Source: Chrysomallon squamiferum (taxonomy: Eukaryota; Mollusca; Gastropoda; Neomphalida; Peltospiridae). Taken from it: DNA of 64,000 nucleotides. Below, piece by piece: positions 51,414 through 64,000 of this stretch (its first letter is position 1; every line of letters begins with the position of its first letter). A program made the translations under genes and the position numbers. Below the pieces are notes generated by a model. It had not been told where the DNA came from. It made no database searches and saw only the letters and a program-made list of their open reading frames with translations. Location of the stretch: contig CM022667.1 of assembly GCA_012295275.1 (NCBI GenBank), positions 684,501 to 748,500 of the forward strand, read 5' to 3'.

Positions 51414-53735
51414 ATGAATCGGGAAGCCAGAATCTGCCGATTTCTGTTAGGAATATTCTGCATCTGTCTCACGCGCGTGCAAGTTGTCGGAGCCTCGGTT
51501 GTGAACGGTAAGTTCGGGAAATGGGACTAATCGTGTTTGTGGAACTAACGACCACATGCTTGTTACTCGGATGGTAAATATTGCCTGTATGTACTGACCC
51601 GTCTATCTAATCGCGTACGGTATCCTTTATCAATAATCAAGTAAACGGCCCGCGTCAAGAAAGGCATAAAATATCAAATTTTATGAAACAGCAGGTTTAA
51701 AAAAAAAAAAAAAAAAGTCGAGTGACAGTTACGTAGTAAAAGTATAAGATGAATTATCGTGTTATTGTTATTGTTATTGTTAATTGTTAATCGTAGTTTT
51801 GTTTTTGAAAATAAAAATTATTTGTTTGAAAAAGAATTAAATAAATAAATAAATTAAATAAAACAATTTCATTTATAAAATTAATAATTGGTTAAGTTTA
51901 TTATTAAACTTATTTATAGCTTATTATTTAAAATAAAATGTAAAAATGGATTATGTACCCCAAATTAAAACTTTTGAATTTAAATTTTTAAAGTTAAATT
52001 TAACTTTAATAACTGTAATTAAAATTAAAACTATAAAATTAAACAGCTTTAATTTAAAGAATTAAAAAGCAAATATAAGTTCTCCATAAACCTATAGTGC
52101 AAACATACATTTTTAATCAAAAAAAAAAAAAATTATCTACTTACGAAGAAAAACGATAAGAATAGAAATATCAAAAGATAAAGTGAACATGACAGATGTC
52201 AGTTCTGTTAATTTAATAACAGTTTTGTTTTGGTTTTATGATTTATTAATGACCGGGTGCTGTATGTCATTTTAACTTCACTCTGGCAACTAACACACAG
52301 TGACGTAATAAATTCAGTTTTGTACGTGTATTTGTGGATCTGTGCCAAGAATACATTATACTAATAAATGAAAGAATAATGATATTATGTGACTGCTTTT
52401 GTGCTGTTTTCTTGGAATACGGAGAAATTTGTTTACAGATTAATTAATATAAAAAATACACAGAAGGAAATACAAATTCAAATACACAAACTAATACATA
52501 CAACAAATACACATAAATGAATACATATATTAATACACAAAAATACAAATATATATATCAGTACACAAAAATATATATGCAAATGGAAGCAAATAAAGAT
52601 ACAAATTTTACAAATGGATGTATACACTGTCTTACAAATACACCTATTGCACTAATACACATACAAACAAAAATATACAAATACACATGCATACACACAA
52701 ACACACACACACACAAGCATATTATATTTAGGCTATATACACACACAAACATAAATACATTTACATGTAAACAGACATAAATACACACACACACATATAT
52801 TTATATTTATATGTATATGTATATATACATACACACAAATACACACTTCCATGAATAAATAATCTAACAGACAGACAGACAGACATGGAACAGATCAGGT
52901 ATACCCAGTAATTCTCCACTGATTTGTTATCATCCAGTCTGACACACTTCCTTAATCCATCTGTATCATTTAAAATGCTGTATGCCATGGCTCATAAATA
53001 AGAAAATATATCTAATCAGGCACCGTTTTTTAATGTTTTTATAAAACTATTAGTGAGTTCAGATTACGAAAACAGTAAATAAAAATGTTTTTTAAAAAAA
53101 ATCTTATTATTTACTCTTTGTGTTGAAAAATATATTAAAATATCCTGTTGTTTGGTCGGATTGTGAAAAAAAAAGGTCTGAACACAGGAATAATGGTCTG
53201 TTAATGGCGTGTATATCTTTATACAGCTTTATAAATATTTAAACGTAAAGAAAAGCACTGGAATGCATAACAGATATTATACAGAATGTAATTATTCTTA
53301 TCAAAAAAAAAAAATCATGGTTTGCGACAATGTGTGATGTTGTGACAGAAATTGTTTTTGAAATTTCATGGGGAAATTTTCGATTTTTTTTTTTTTTTAA
53401 TAATTGTTTTAGTTTTGTTTGTTTCTTCTTCAATCTACAGCTTACAGTATTACAGAGTGCAGACAGTTTATTGCAAACATTCGTTTATCTGTGGTTATGT
53501 CTCTCCCTATCTTTGACTTTCTCCTTCCATGTTTATTGCTTTTTCTTGCTTTTTCTTTTCTTTCTTTTTCTCTCAGTCTCTTGTTTTCTATTTGTTTCCA
53601 TCTTTGTCTTATTTTTTTTTCTTCTTCCTTTTTTTAAATTTTAAATTGGTTTCTCTTTTCTGGTGATTTTCTTCATCTTTGTCTTTTTTCTTTTTTTTTT
53701 TCCTTTCCTTTTCTCTTTCTCTCCATTCTAGTTAA

Positions 53736-53819
<84 letters not shown>

Positions 53820-53941
53820 TCCCTCCCTCCCAGTCTCTCTCTCTCTCTCTCTCCCTCCCTCCCTCCCTCCCTCCCTCTCTCTCTCTTTTCTCTCTCCCTC
53901 CCTCCCTCCCAGTCTCTCTCTCTCTCCCTCTCTCTCTCTAT

Positions 53942-54014
<73 letters not shown>

Positions 54015-54441
54015 TTCCCCTATTACTATCTATCACAGTGTACATACACATATGACGGAATATAAATTTATTTATGTGTCGGTTTCTCCACGGCCTGTCT
54101 GACACCAGTGAACTGCAACATCTACACTGATTGGCTGTGTGTGTTAAAACACAGATAATCAAACTGACTACTACAGCAGCTACCACCTCGCCAGTGAGCC
54201 TTTTGTACACTTCTAGCACCAGGCAGTCATAAATTTGATTTACACAATCGGAGAAGCCGTCATAATTATTTACAACCTTCCTTCATTGAACCTTGTATAC
54301 CCAAATCCTTAGAAGTAGAATTACAATAGATGAGGACTTTTATGTGTGTGTTTGTGAGTATGTACATGACAGACAGACAGACAGACACATACAACTTATA
54401 CATGCATATAAATACATATATAACACATTTATAGTTATTTG

Positions 54442-54474
<33 letters not shown>

Positions 54475-56401
54475 TCACAAACCATCAGATACAAACACCA
54501 AAAATTTTGACTACATTTAAAAAAAAATACATTTTTAATTAATTTAGATTTAGTATCTTTATTAGAAAACACCTCAGTTTTTTGTTTTTTCATAAAATGA
54601 AATAAATGTTGTGCTTTAATCTTCTGAAAACAGTTCAATCCACAGCCTCATTATTCCAGAATGATAACCATTACATAATTTACTTTATAATAACAAAAAA
54701 TCTGCTATTTTGACCAGAAATCCCAATATATCATCAAAGTGTCTGTCAAGAAATTGTGTACAGTCAATTTATAAAGACCTCACAAATATACTTCATCTCT
54801 CCATCCATAATTACACAGGCTGGATTTGTTGCTATGCCAACAGTACAAAAAGATAAGATAATAGGAGATATAAAGAAAGATTAAAGAAACAGATGACCTT
54901 GGAGGTTGATTTATTTGCATATTATTTAGCTATAGAAACACCTGGTAAAACATTTATTAGTAATAAAGATTTTTTTTAACTTCTAAATAATTAGTGATTG
55001 GCTTTAGGAATATGATTCTTTTTTTTATTTTTTATTATATATGAGGTATATATATATATACACTGGACTTAATATATTTATTTTTCCTACCTGTATATCT
55101 GATTTTTACCTGTATCTGTAACTGATACATCTATTAATCATTTCTTATTATTTCCTTTTTTCTTTTTTATATTATTTCATTTTCTTCTCTTTATTCTCTT
55201 CTTCATTTTTCTTCTTTTTTTTTCTAAAAAAAAAAAAAAAAGGAATGCAGCTATAATATTTTAGCACATGGAATATTTTAATAACTTTGCTATCAGTTTT
55301 AATTACATTTTATTCACACATATAAAAAGAATGAAAACATTTCTGACTAGCTGTCTTAATTAATTTTTATGCCTGGTCTTAACTAAAATGAATATCAACA
55401 AATTGAAGTATATATAACCATATACATTTACAATCCTTATGTTAAAGATAAAAATAGGCTTTGAAAATTTATTGTATAGATACTGAAATATATATTGAAC
55501 ATTTTACAATAACCAGTTCCATTATTTCTGACAGAAACCTAATTACCTCATATATATATATAGTTAAAAAAGAGAAGAAAATAACTAATATTTTTTTTAT
55601 AAATTCTAGTTATTTTATATATGTGTGTATGCATGTGTATTTATGAGTAACTAATAATATCTTTTATATATATATAGATGCAATAAGCTGAATAACCAAC
55701 TCATTAATGCATTTTTATTAAAATACCAAACTGTTTTGATTTTTCAGGTAATAGTCTATATGTGAGCAATGGAACTCACATTATCCGAATTGACAGAAAC
55801 TCACAGATAAGAACAATTATATACATACAGGTGAGTAACTCATTGTCTTAATATCTCTCTCTGCATCATTCTTAAACTTACACCAACTTTAGCACTGGCA
55901 GACACTCTGTTCTATGTAATATCAATGATATTCTATATTCCTATATATAATACTATTCTGTAACACATCGTCAACTTTATGATTATTATTATTATTATTA
56001 TTGTTATTGTTATTGTTATTGTTATTGTTATTGTTATTGTTATTATTCTAAAACTGTATTATTTAAACCACTGTATTCAGTGTTCTTGTTGTCTGTGTAC
56101 AAACAACAGTGGCTGTTAGTTAACAAGTTCACATTTGACATTTAACTTGCGAGTCTGGTAATTGTCTGTTTTGCTTGGTGTTGGCTGTGCAGGTGATGTG
56201 TAGATGTTTTTTTTTTCCAGCATGTATTTCCACACAGCTGCAGGCAGTTTGCAGTATTGCATGGGCATTCAGTATAAATAAAGTTTCAGGCAGTCACATT
56301 ATAGATAGATACATAATCGAGAAGTTTGGCTTGTTGTGTCTAGCACAGTGTTAGAATGTTAGTTGTGTTAATATCTTAGTGAGAGAGAGAGAGTGAGTGA
56401 A

Positions 56402-56435
<34 letters not shown>

Positions 56436-56438
56436 GGG

Positions 56439-56515
<77 letters not shown>

Positions 56516-59444
56516 TTGGCATTGGGAGAGTGAGAGAAAGACAGAGAGAAAGAGGGAGAGAGAAAGAAACACATGAAGTAATTGGCCTTAAGAGAGACAA
56601 ACAGACAAACAAACGTAGGAGGTGATTGGCCTTAAGAGAGAGAGAGAGACACACACACACACACATAGAAGGTGATTGGGTGATTGGATTGGCCTTAAAC
56701 ATTATTCCAGATAGTTCTGATATTTGTGGTACTCAAAAATGAATTCATATGCATCAAAGAGAAAATAATAATAATAAATGAATATCAATGAGTTGAGATA
56801 TTTTTAACTGAAATATTTATTAATTTATTCTGTTGATTGTGTATTTCTGTATACACAGTTGGTTTGTGTTATATGGTTCCATTAGATCTGATAGAAATCA
56901 AATTATCTCAGTTACTTCATTTTAAAATGCAAATTGTTCTTGAATGCTTACGTCATGATCTCAACATGAAACAAAAACCAAATCATCACTGTTTCAGTAC
57001 TTCAACATTGTTTTCTGTCATTACAGTATTGTATTTGGCTTTGGTTTGACACCCAATATAGCCTGTGTGTTTTCAGTCCCGGGATATCATCAAATATTCA
57101 TCATTCACTCATTCATTCTGTCATTACATAATGAGCTCTGCATTAAACAAATGAGTCCATCCATTGTTTCAGTATTTCAACATCGTTTTTTTTTCTTCTC
57201 ATTTCATGATTGTATTTAGCTTTGGTTTGACACCCAATATGTTCTGTGTGTTTTTCCTGCTGGGATATCATCAAATATTCATTCATTCTGTCATTTCATG
57301 ATGACCTCTGCATTAAACAAATGAAACCACCCAATTGTTTCATCATTTCAACATGCACAGTATTTTGTTTGGTTATATAATGATTTTTTTTTTTTTTTTT
57401 TTAATGGTTAAAAATGATTTATTAGATTAGAATCCACTGTATATTTCTACAAACAATTTGTTTATTATGTAATTTAGGTTGTTGATAAATCTATGTATTC
57501 GAACATACACAATGTTTAGTTATATAATGATTATTTTATACAGGTAATTTAATAATTATTGATCACAGTCCCAAACCAGTCTGTGTTTGTTTCAGTTGTA
57601 TATCACATAACTGTGGTTGTTGATTGTCTATGTATTTCAACGTACACAATGTTTTGTTTGATGATAAGATCACAGGTAGATTAGGGTTGTTTTCTGTTGT
57701 TTACTGTTTCTATATTTACACACTCATTGTGGTGTAAGGTTAATATTGACTCCTAGATTAGATTTCAAAGCCATCCACTGTTTCTTATTTCAATAAATAA
57801 ATGATTTGTTATGTAACTATGGTTATTGATTGTTTCTTTATTTCAAAGCACATTGTCCTGTTTAGTTGTGTAATGATAATTAGAGCCTGATTGTTTGATT
57901 TGGTTTATGTAATGACTGTTTGATCAGAAATTATCCATTGTTTCTATATTTCTCACAGTTTTGTTTGGTTTATAATAAAGACAATCAGATTCAGAAAGTT
58001 TTGTTTGGTTTATAATAAAGACAATCAGATTCAGAAGTTTTGTTTGGTTTATAATAAAGACAATCAGATTCAGAAAGTTTTGTTAGATTTATGCTAATTG
58101 ACTGTTTGATCAGAAACTATCTATTGTCTCTATATGTTGAAATATTCACTGTATTCTGCAGTTTATATAATGATAATTAGATCTTAAATGTTATGTTTGA
58201 TTAAGAAATGATATTTAAATCTTAAATGTTATGTTTGATTAAGAAATGATATTTAGATCCAGAATGTTCTGTTTGGTTTATATATTTGACTACTTGATCA
58301 GAAACCATCCATTGTCACAATATTTCAACATATTCAATTTGTTGAATTCACATAATTCACTACTTGATGAGAACATATCCATTTTCTTTGTATTTCAACA
58401 TATTCTGTGTTTTGGGGGGTTTATATAATGATAATTAGACCCAGAATATTTTTTAGTCTGTATAGGTGACTACTATATCAGAAATCATTCATTGTTTCCA
58501 TATTTCAACATATTCATTGTTTTGTTTGTTTTATATATCTCTGCTACTTTCAGAAATATTTTATTTAATGATAATTAGTTCCAGAATGTTTTGTTTGTTT
58601 TATATAACTCACTACTTGATCAGAAACCATCCATTGTCATTTCATATTCATTGTTTTTTAAATAATTTCAGAACTTGTTTTATATAATTCATCAGAAACC
58701 ATCCATTGTCTGTGTATTTCAACATATTCATTGTTTTATATAATGATAATTAGTTCCAGAATGTTTTGCTTGTTTTATATAACTCACTACTTGATCAGAA
58801 ACCATCCATTGTCTGTGTATTTCAACATATTCATTGTTTTATATAATGATAATTAGTTCCAGAATGTTTTGTTTGTTTTATTTATATAACTCCACTACTT
58901 GATCAGAAACCATCCATTGTCTCTCTGTGTATTTCAACACACAGCTTGTTTGTTTTATTACACACTGACCTCTGCATTAAGCACAAACCGAAACCACTTC
59001 GCTGTCTGTCTGGCTGCTGTGTACACACGACATGCATGTTAGCCATGCGCCCACATGTCCATGAAATCAGCTCCTCAGCAGATCAGACCACATTGCCTTC
59101 AGGATGTCTGGATCATGCATGGCTGTTTTTCCACAGAATCAAAAACACTTGAAAACAGATGCCGTGGGCTCTGTATACTGCAAAAAAAAAGTTAAAACTG
59201 CTGTTGGGTTTTTATCTGTTGTTATTGTTATTATTATAAAATACTTGGGTAATAAGTGTGCGGGAATGAGAAATCAGATGAAATCAGATAGATTTCAGTG
59301 ATTATTGTATAGGTTGTGAAATCATATATACTATGTAGGTTATTTGTTAATGATTGATTTGGGTGATTGTGGAGTTTGCAAATATGTTTTTAATGATATT
59401 AATGAATGGGGTACTTGTTGTATAGTTTGCAAGCATATTCTTTT

Positions 59445-59475
<31 letters not shown>

Positions 59476-62400
59476 AAAATAATAGGTTTTGATAACAATG
59501 GCACAATTTACAAACAGCTTTTCTAGCTTATTACTAACAGGTTTTGATAATTTGTATACAATTTATACAACTCATATCTCCTATAAATAACAGGTTTAAA
59601 TAACTATTTTATATAGCTTGCAGATATTACATCTTATTATTAATAGGTTTTTGACATCTATTTTATGCAGTTACAATTAGTTGTTTTTTTTTCACTTAAT
59701 TTAGTTATTAAGAAAAAGGTCTGGATAATTATTGTGTGCACGCAGTTTTGTATCAGTTCATAATAATGAAATCAGGTTAATATGAAAGTGGATGGTAGTT
59801 AGCATTAAGGAAACCTACAGATTATTAATTGTCTAAATGAATGGATATTTTTGTTGTAAGAATGGGTTGGAAAAGAAAATTCTGTTGAGTTAGAGATATA
59901 ATAAAAATACAAAAATGTGAAAATGGGTGATGATCAGAACTCTGGCATAAAAAATGTATTGATTATTCAGTTTCTAAATGAATAGATGTTTTTTCTGCAG
60001 GAATAGGTGACAGAAACATTGCTTTCAGTTAGAGATATAATAAAATGGAGTCTAGCACCAAAAATTTACTAATTACTAGGTTTCTAAATGAATGGATATT
60101 TTTCCTGCAAGAATAGGTGACAGAAACATTGCCTTTAGTTAGAGATATAACAAAATTGAGCCTAGCACAAAAAAATCTACTGATTACTAGGTTTCTAAAT
60201 GAATAGATGTTTTTGCTGTAGGAACAGGAGACAGAAACATTGCCTTCAGTTAGAGATATATCAAAACTGAGCCTAGCACAAAAAAAAATCTACTGATTAC
60301 CAGGTTTCTAAATGAATGGATATTTTTCCTGCAAGCTTAATAGGTGGCAGAAATATTGCCTTCAGTTAAGGATATAAAAGCACTGTAACTGATTTTGAGT
60401 GGGTGTCTGGAGATAGGTTTCCATCAGCAGTTAGTGAAGAAACACAACTGTTAGGTTTAGGTGGTGGGGATACACGGGAAGGTAACACAGGTGTGAAAGT
60501 AATGATCTGTATGTCAGTGAAGTACAATAGGGAATGAAAATCTCTTATGTACCAGCAAGGTGCCAATTATAACTGATAAAGAGTCAGGACAGAACACAAG
60601 AGAACAAACTGGGAACAGGGAGAACATGGCAGGAACAGGTGTTTTGTGTATAATTAGGATGTATTTCGGTTAAAACAAATAACCCGAACAAGCAAAGATT
60701 AAAAATAATTTTTGAGCAATACCAGTGTTATTTAAGAATAATTCATGGCACTCATTATTTTTAATATTTTGTAGAATAAATTCATAATTTTTTCTGAAAA
60801 TAATTTTAAGAATTCCTTCTAATACATGTTTTTGATATTAATTTAGTAATTTATGAAGGATATTTGCAAATATGCACCAAATATTATATTTTGAAGTTTG
60901 AATTGTGCCATTTCAAATTTACTAATAAATGATATAGCTACTTAGAGTTCTATGTAGGATTTTGTATTATTCTTTCTATTTTCCTATTGCTTTCTAAAAT
61001 GTCACATTCCTTCTTGTCAAAGGAAAGTTTTTAAATGAAGGATTCCTTTCTTTTAATGGAAAACATTAGTCAAAAAATATGTATATAACAGTAAATTAAT
61101 CAATGAGCTCAAATCATATTGTTAAACAAAATAACTGTTTATGTTTTAAAAGCATTATAATCTGCAATAAGGTGAAACATGAGCTTTTATTATTATTATT
61201 ATTATTATTTATTATCATCATCATTATTATTATTATTATTTTATCATTTTATCATTCTGAAAAAATAAAAAAAGAATTTTTAAACCATTTTACAATACTT
61301 AACATATGAACTGTTTTAAAGCCAGTTAAAGAGATTCTAATGTAGAAGCTTTTAAACTAAAATTTGTCAGATTATCTCGGAAATCTTTCTAAATACACAC
61401 AGAGAAATTCTATTCAGGCTCAAATATTCTTTTTTTTCATTTTATATCATTAACGGTATTACCAAACAAGTTTCTAAATAAACAAGCAAATATTACCACC
61501 CCAGTAAAAAGGTGATGATGGTTTTTTCAGCTTTAAATGATGACTGATGAGGACACAAGCCAAACTATTAGACACATTTTGTTTTATGCAGGACATCTGG
61601 AGTTACAGCCATAATGTTGAGTCTGGTTCTTGCTAATTGAGTTGAGGGTCTCTGTGATGTATCAGGCTCGTGGTTGTTCTGACTGCAGGTGTGTTCCAGA
61701 CACCTGTAATTTGTTAAAATAGACAGGTGTTATTTCTTTCATCTCTTTTGAAACTTCCCTGTACTTTCCCCATAACCAGACTGATTTTTGGATGTGTTCC
61801 TGTTTTTACTTAATAACTTTATTATCTGTTGATGAAAAATTAGGTAAAAACATTTTAGAGTCATTCTGAGGTCATAGTGGGTTTTTTTTTTTTTTTCATC
61901 CTATTTGTGACATTATTAATAGAGTTTCTGTTTTATAGTGTTTTAATTATTTTTTCTTACAGTGAAAATAAAAAGATACAACTCATTCACAGACATGGGG
62001 ACAACAGACACATAGAAAACAATCACATCCTCTCCCCTTCATAAACATTAACTACAACCCCAGTTTAATTGAAATGGAATGTGGGAAACTTTTACAAACA
62101 TTTTTTTTTTTTTTTTTTAAAAACAAAAAGGCTTTTGAAAAGTTAATAGTAAAATAACCCAGTTAAGGATTGCTTCAGTCCCAGATTTCAAGTTTGCCGT
62201 CATCAGACAGTGCAAATGTTAATTAAGTTGTTGTGTGAGGCTTTTAACAGAAATTGTGTTAGCTGCTGCCATTACTGCTAGTTTAACCTGCTAAGTCAAT
62301 GAGTGGTGACACAGTGACATGCAAACAATGTGAGGAGATAACACTGTCAGAGCAGAGATGTCATTTTGTATTTGCGTTTTTCTCTTTCAAGATCTTTTTT

Positions 62401-62549
62401 TTTTTTTTTCTTCTCAATTTTTCCTGGTCTATTCTCTATTTCTTTGCATCTCTCTGTCTGTCTGTCTCTCTCTCTCTGTATCTCTCTGTCTCTCTTATAA
62501 ACTTTATTTCCACTTAACCCCAAAATGAAAGTCTTTTTATGATTCTTTA

Positions 62550-62605
<56 letters not shown>

Positions 62606-62638
62606 GATTCTAATTGTATTTCTCAAAATCTCTCTTTA

Positions 62639-62685
<47 letters not shown>

Positions 62686-63421
62686 AACACATCATTCCTA
62701 ATCATATTTTATTTTATTTCCACTTAACCCCAAAACGAAAGTCTTTTTATGACTCTCTTTAGATTTCTCTCTCTCTCTCACAAACACATCATTCCTAATC
62801 ATATTTTATTTTATTTCCAGTTAACCCCAAAACGAAAGTCTAGTTCTGACTCTTTAAATTTTTTTTCTTATTCTTTCTAGTTCTCTTCTCTGTCTTGTTG
62901 TTTTTCTCACTCTTTCTCTCTTCTAGTCTTTTCTCTCTGTCTCTCTTTCACTACACATTTGTGTATTTGAGAGTCTGTATGTGTTTGCCTGTGTGTATAT
63001 GTCTGTATACTTGGAACACATTAACTACATTTATCCTAAAAAGTACCAAAAATCAATGGCAATCATTTCCCTGATTGCAGAGGGCAGTGTTAGAGGTTTT
63101 TGCATATAGACATCAGTTATAGAGAGCTGGCATTTTCTCACGTCTATGAATATTTTATATTTATATAATAACAGTTCAGGTTTGTGTCTGCTGAACAAGT
63201 TGGACTGGATGAATATTTAATGATATCCAGCAGTGATCTGTTATCTGTCAGAAAAAATGTATGAGAGGGAAAGACATGCTAGTATCTGTAGCTCATCCAC
63301 TAGAATGCATGCATACATACATACATACATACATACATACATACATAGATACATACATTAAAGCACACACAAACACACACACACACATACACAAACATAT
63401 GTGTGTGTGTGTATATATATA

Positions 63422-63488
<67 letters not shown>

Positions 63489-63507
63489 TTTTATGTATGT
63501 TTGTATG

Positions 63508-63569
<62 letters not shown>

Positions 63570-63768
63570 CATATTCATTTATCCATCTATCAATTCACCC
63601 ATCCATCTATCCATATACACATACACATACACAAACATACATACATGCAGACATACAGACACACAGGCAATTAAAAGTACATAGGTCATGCAACAGACAC
63701 TGAAGACAGTTTCGTGATCTAGTCAGATACACAGAGAGAGAGAGGCAGACAAATATATATATAAGTGT

Positions 63769-63839
<71 letters not shown>

Positions 63840-64000
63840 GCAGACAAATATATATATAAGTGTTATCTACAGATACACATAAACTAATCACTGATATTTT
63901 TCAGCCTGCGGGGAGAATTGTGGGTCTGGCAGCAGACATTGAAGACAATTTGCTGTTCTGGTCAGACATCAGCAATCAGAAGGCCATCTTCAGATCCAGG
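51414..64000 (+). CDS. Secreted or membrane YWTD (LDL-receptor class B) protein, 5' part only
   Basis: Three coding exons are seen: 51414-51507, 55748-55830 and 63905 to beyond the window end. Exon 1 carries a signal peptide ([18 protein letters not shown] after a basic MNREARICR start) and ends AACG before GTAAGT. Exon 2 joins in phase 1 and reads [18 protein letters not shown], a propeller strand. Exon 3 joins in phase 0 and reads [10 protein letters not shown] then [16 protein letters not shown], a YWTD-type LDLR class B repeat. The family includes LRPs, nidogen, EGF precursor and Cueball-like proteins; the fragment is too short to choose. Introns of 4.2 and 8.1 kb are full of repeats. Confidence 0.8.
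51508..55747 (+). other. Intron 1 of the YWTD gene
   Basis: Donor GTAAGT at 51508 and acceptor TTTTTCAG ending at 55747. The intron is AT-rich, with CA and ACAG tracts near 52.7-52.9 and 54.37 kb and a CT-rich block at 53.73-54.01 kb. No coding segment was recognised. Confidence 0.7.
53730..54012 (+). repeat. (CT)n/(CCCT)n low-complexity block
   Basis: About 280 bases of CT with interspersed CCCT units. Confidence 0.95.
56380..56512 (+). repeat. (AG)n microsatellite
   Basis: About 130 bases of AG with a few interruptions; flanked by ATTGGC-containing AG-rich spacer copies to 56700. Confidence 0.95.
57000..58965 (+). repeat. Degenerate satellite-like array, about 106 bp unit
   Basis: Units with GATCAGAAACCATCCATTGT, ATTTCAACATATTCATTG, ATATAATGATAATTAG and CCAGAATGTTTTGTTTG recur. 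The last three start near 58690, 58796 and 58902, about 106 bases apart. Earlier units from 57.0 kb are more diverged. A nested 40-bp triplication (TTTGGTTTATAATAAAGACA) sits at about 57958-58080. Confidence 0.75.
59815..60380 (+). repeat. Tandem array, about 111 bp unit, five copies
   Basis: TTTCTAAATGAATGGATATT occurs near 59832, 59971, 60081, 60192 and 60304, with GACAGAAACATTGCCTT and GTTAGAGATATA between. The last four are regularly spaced at 110-112 bases; the first is older. Confidence 0.8.
62500..62850 (+). repeat. Three-copy tandem repeat containing CT microsatellites
   Basis: TTAACCCCAAAACGAAAGTC, TTTAGATTTCTCTCTC, CACAAACACATCATTCCTAA and ATTTTATTTTATTTCCA recur three times in order, the CT runs inside having different lengths. 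Confidence 0.8.
63300..63570 (+). repeat. (ATAC)n, (GT)n and (AT)n microsatellites
   Basis: ATAC repeats at about 63304-63358, GT at about 63430-63481 and AT at about 63511-63565. Confidence 0.95.
63733..63872 (+). repeat. Short tandem duplication around a (CA)n run
   Basis: AGAGAGAGAGGCAGACAAAT followed by ATATATATAAGTGTTATCTACA is present at about 63735-63777 and again at 63829-63871, on either side of a CA run. The copy is essentially perfect, so the duplication is recent. Confidence 0.85.

Larger units (their letters stand above)
55831..63904 (+). other. Intron 2 of the YWTD gene (8.1 kb)
   Basis: Donor GTGAGT at 55831 and acceptor TTTTTCAG ending at 63904. It contains AG, CT, AT and GT microsatellites and at least three independent longer tandem arrays (57.0-58.96, 59.8-60.4 and 62.5-62.84 kb). 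No coding exon between was recognised, though a small one could be missed. Confidence 0.65.

Noticed and set aside
57000-58965. CRISPR-like repeat array
   Set aside because: Units are contiguous diverged tandem repeats without unique spacers, in a eukaryotic intron.
63261-63703. Tyr/Ile/Val/Cys-rich frames before the YWTD exon
   Set aside because: Products of ATAC, GT and AT repeats inside an intron.

Overview
This is an AT-rich animal nuclear sequence with intron-split genes and many simple-sequence tracts. It carries repeated diverged copies of what I recognise, from memory, as a tRNA-derived SINE common in molluscs. Together with the invertebrate-style gene structures this points to a mollusc, probably a gastropod or related group; the species cannot be read from the sequence.

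Three protein-coding genes are supported. (1) Plus strand, 2077-8919: a complete seven-exon NCOA5 orthologue (465 codons), with its RD-rich N-terminus, anticodon-binding-like core, LxxLL motif and conserved C-terminal box. It is followed by a long 3' UTR or intergenic stretch up to about 12.0 kb. (2) Minus strand, 46623-22164: about 30 coding exons encoding a roughly 2,400-residue modular receptor. The order is signal peptide, VWA, EGF-like, ephrin-receptor-like, three sushi, two HYR, sushi, Ser/Thr/Glu-rich linker, three ephrin-receptor-like, six EGF, pentraxin, eight EGF, SEA-like, transmembrane helix and a tyrosine-rich cytoplasmic tail. The N-terminal two thirds follow vertebrate SVEP1 module by module, but SVEP1 is secreted and this protein ends in a membrane anchor and a signalling-type tail. 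(3) Plus strand, from 51414 past the window end: the first three exons of a signal-peptide protein with a YWTD (LDL-receptor class B) beta-propeller, divergently oriented to gene 2.

Layout: 1-2076 is upstream, UTR-like sequence without a recognised gene; 2077-8919 NCOA5; 8920-12040 its probable 3' UTR with SINE remnants and a tandem array in which every unit carries a poly(A) hexamer; 12041-22163 is mostly intergenic, with SINEs, microsatellites and a weak two-exon transcription unit near 19.9-20.5 kb; 22164-46647 the SVEP1-like gene; 46648-51413 the divergent intergenic region; 51414-64000 the YWTD gene with large repeat-filled introns.

The most notable observations concern gene 2. It is a membrane-anchored SVEP1-like receptor whose tail has two YVN (Grb2-type) motifs among about eight candidate phosphotyrosine sites. 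A 66-bp tandem array in one intron is made of copies of the 3' end and splice donor of the transmembrane exon, and that exon itself uses a GC donor. Three exons (VWA, first sushi, linker) break the reading frame while the other 27 keep phase, so either the assembly has small indels or this copy is recently damaged.
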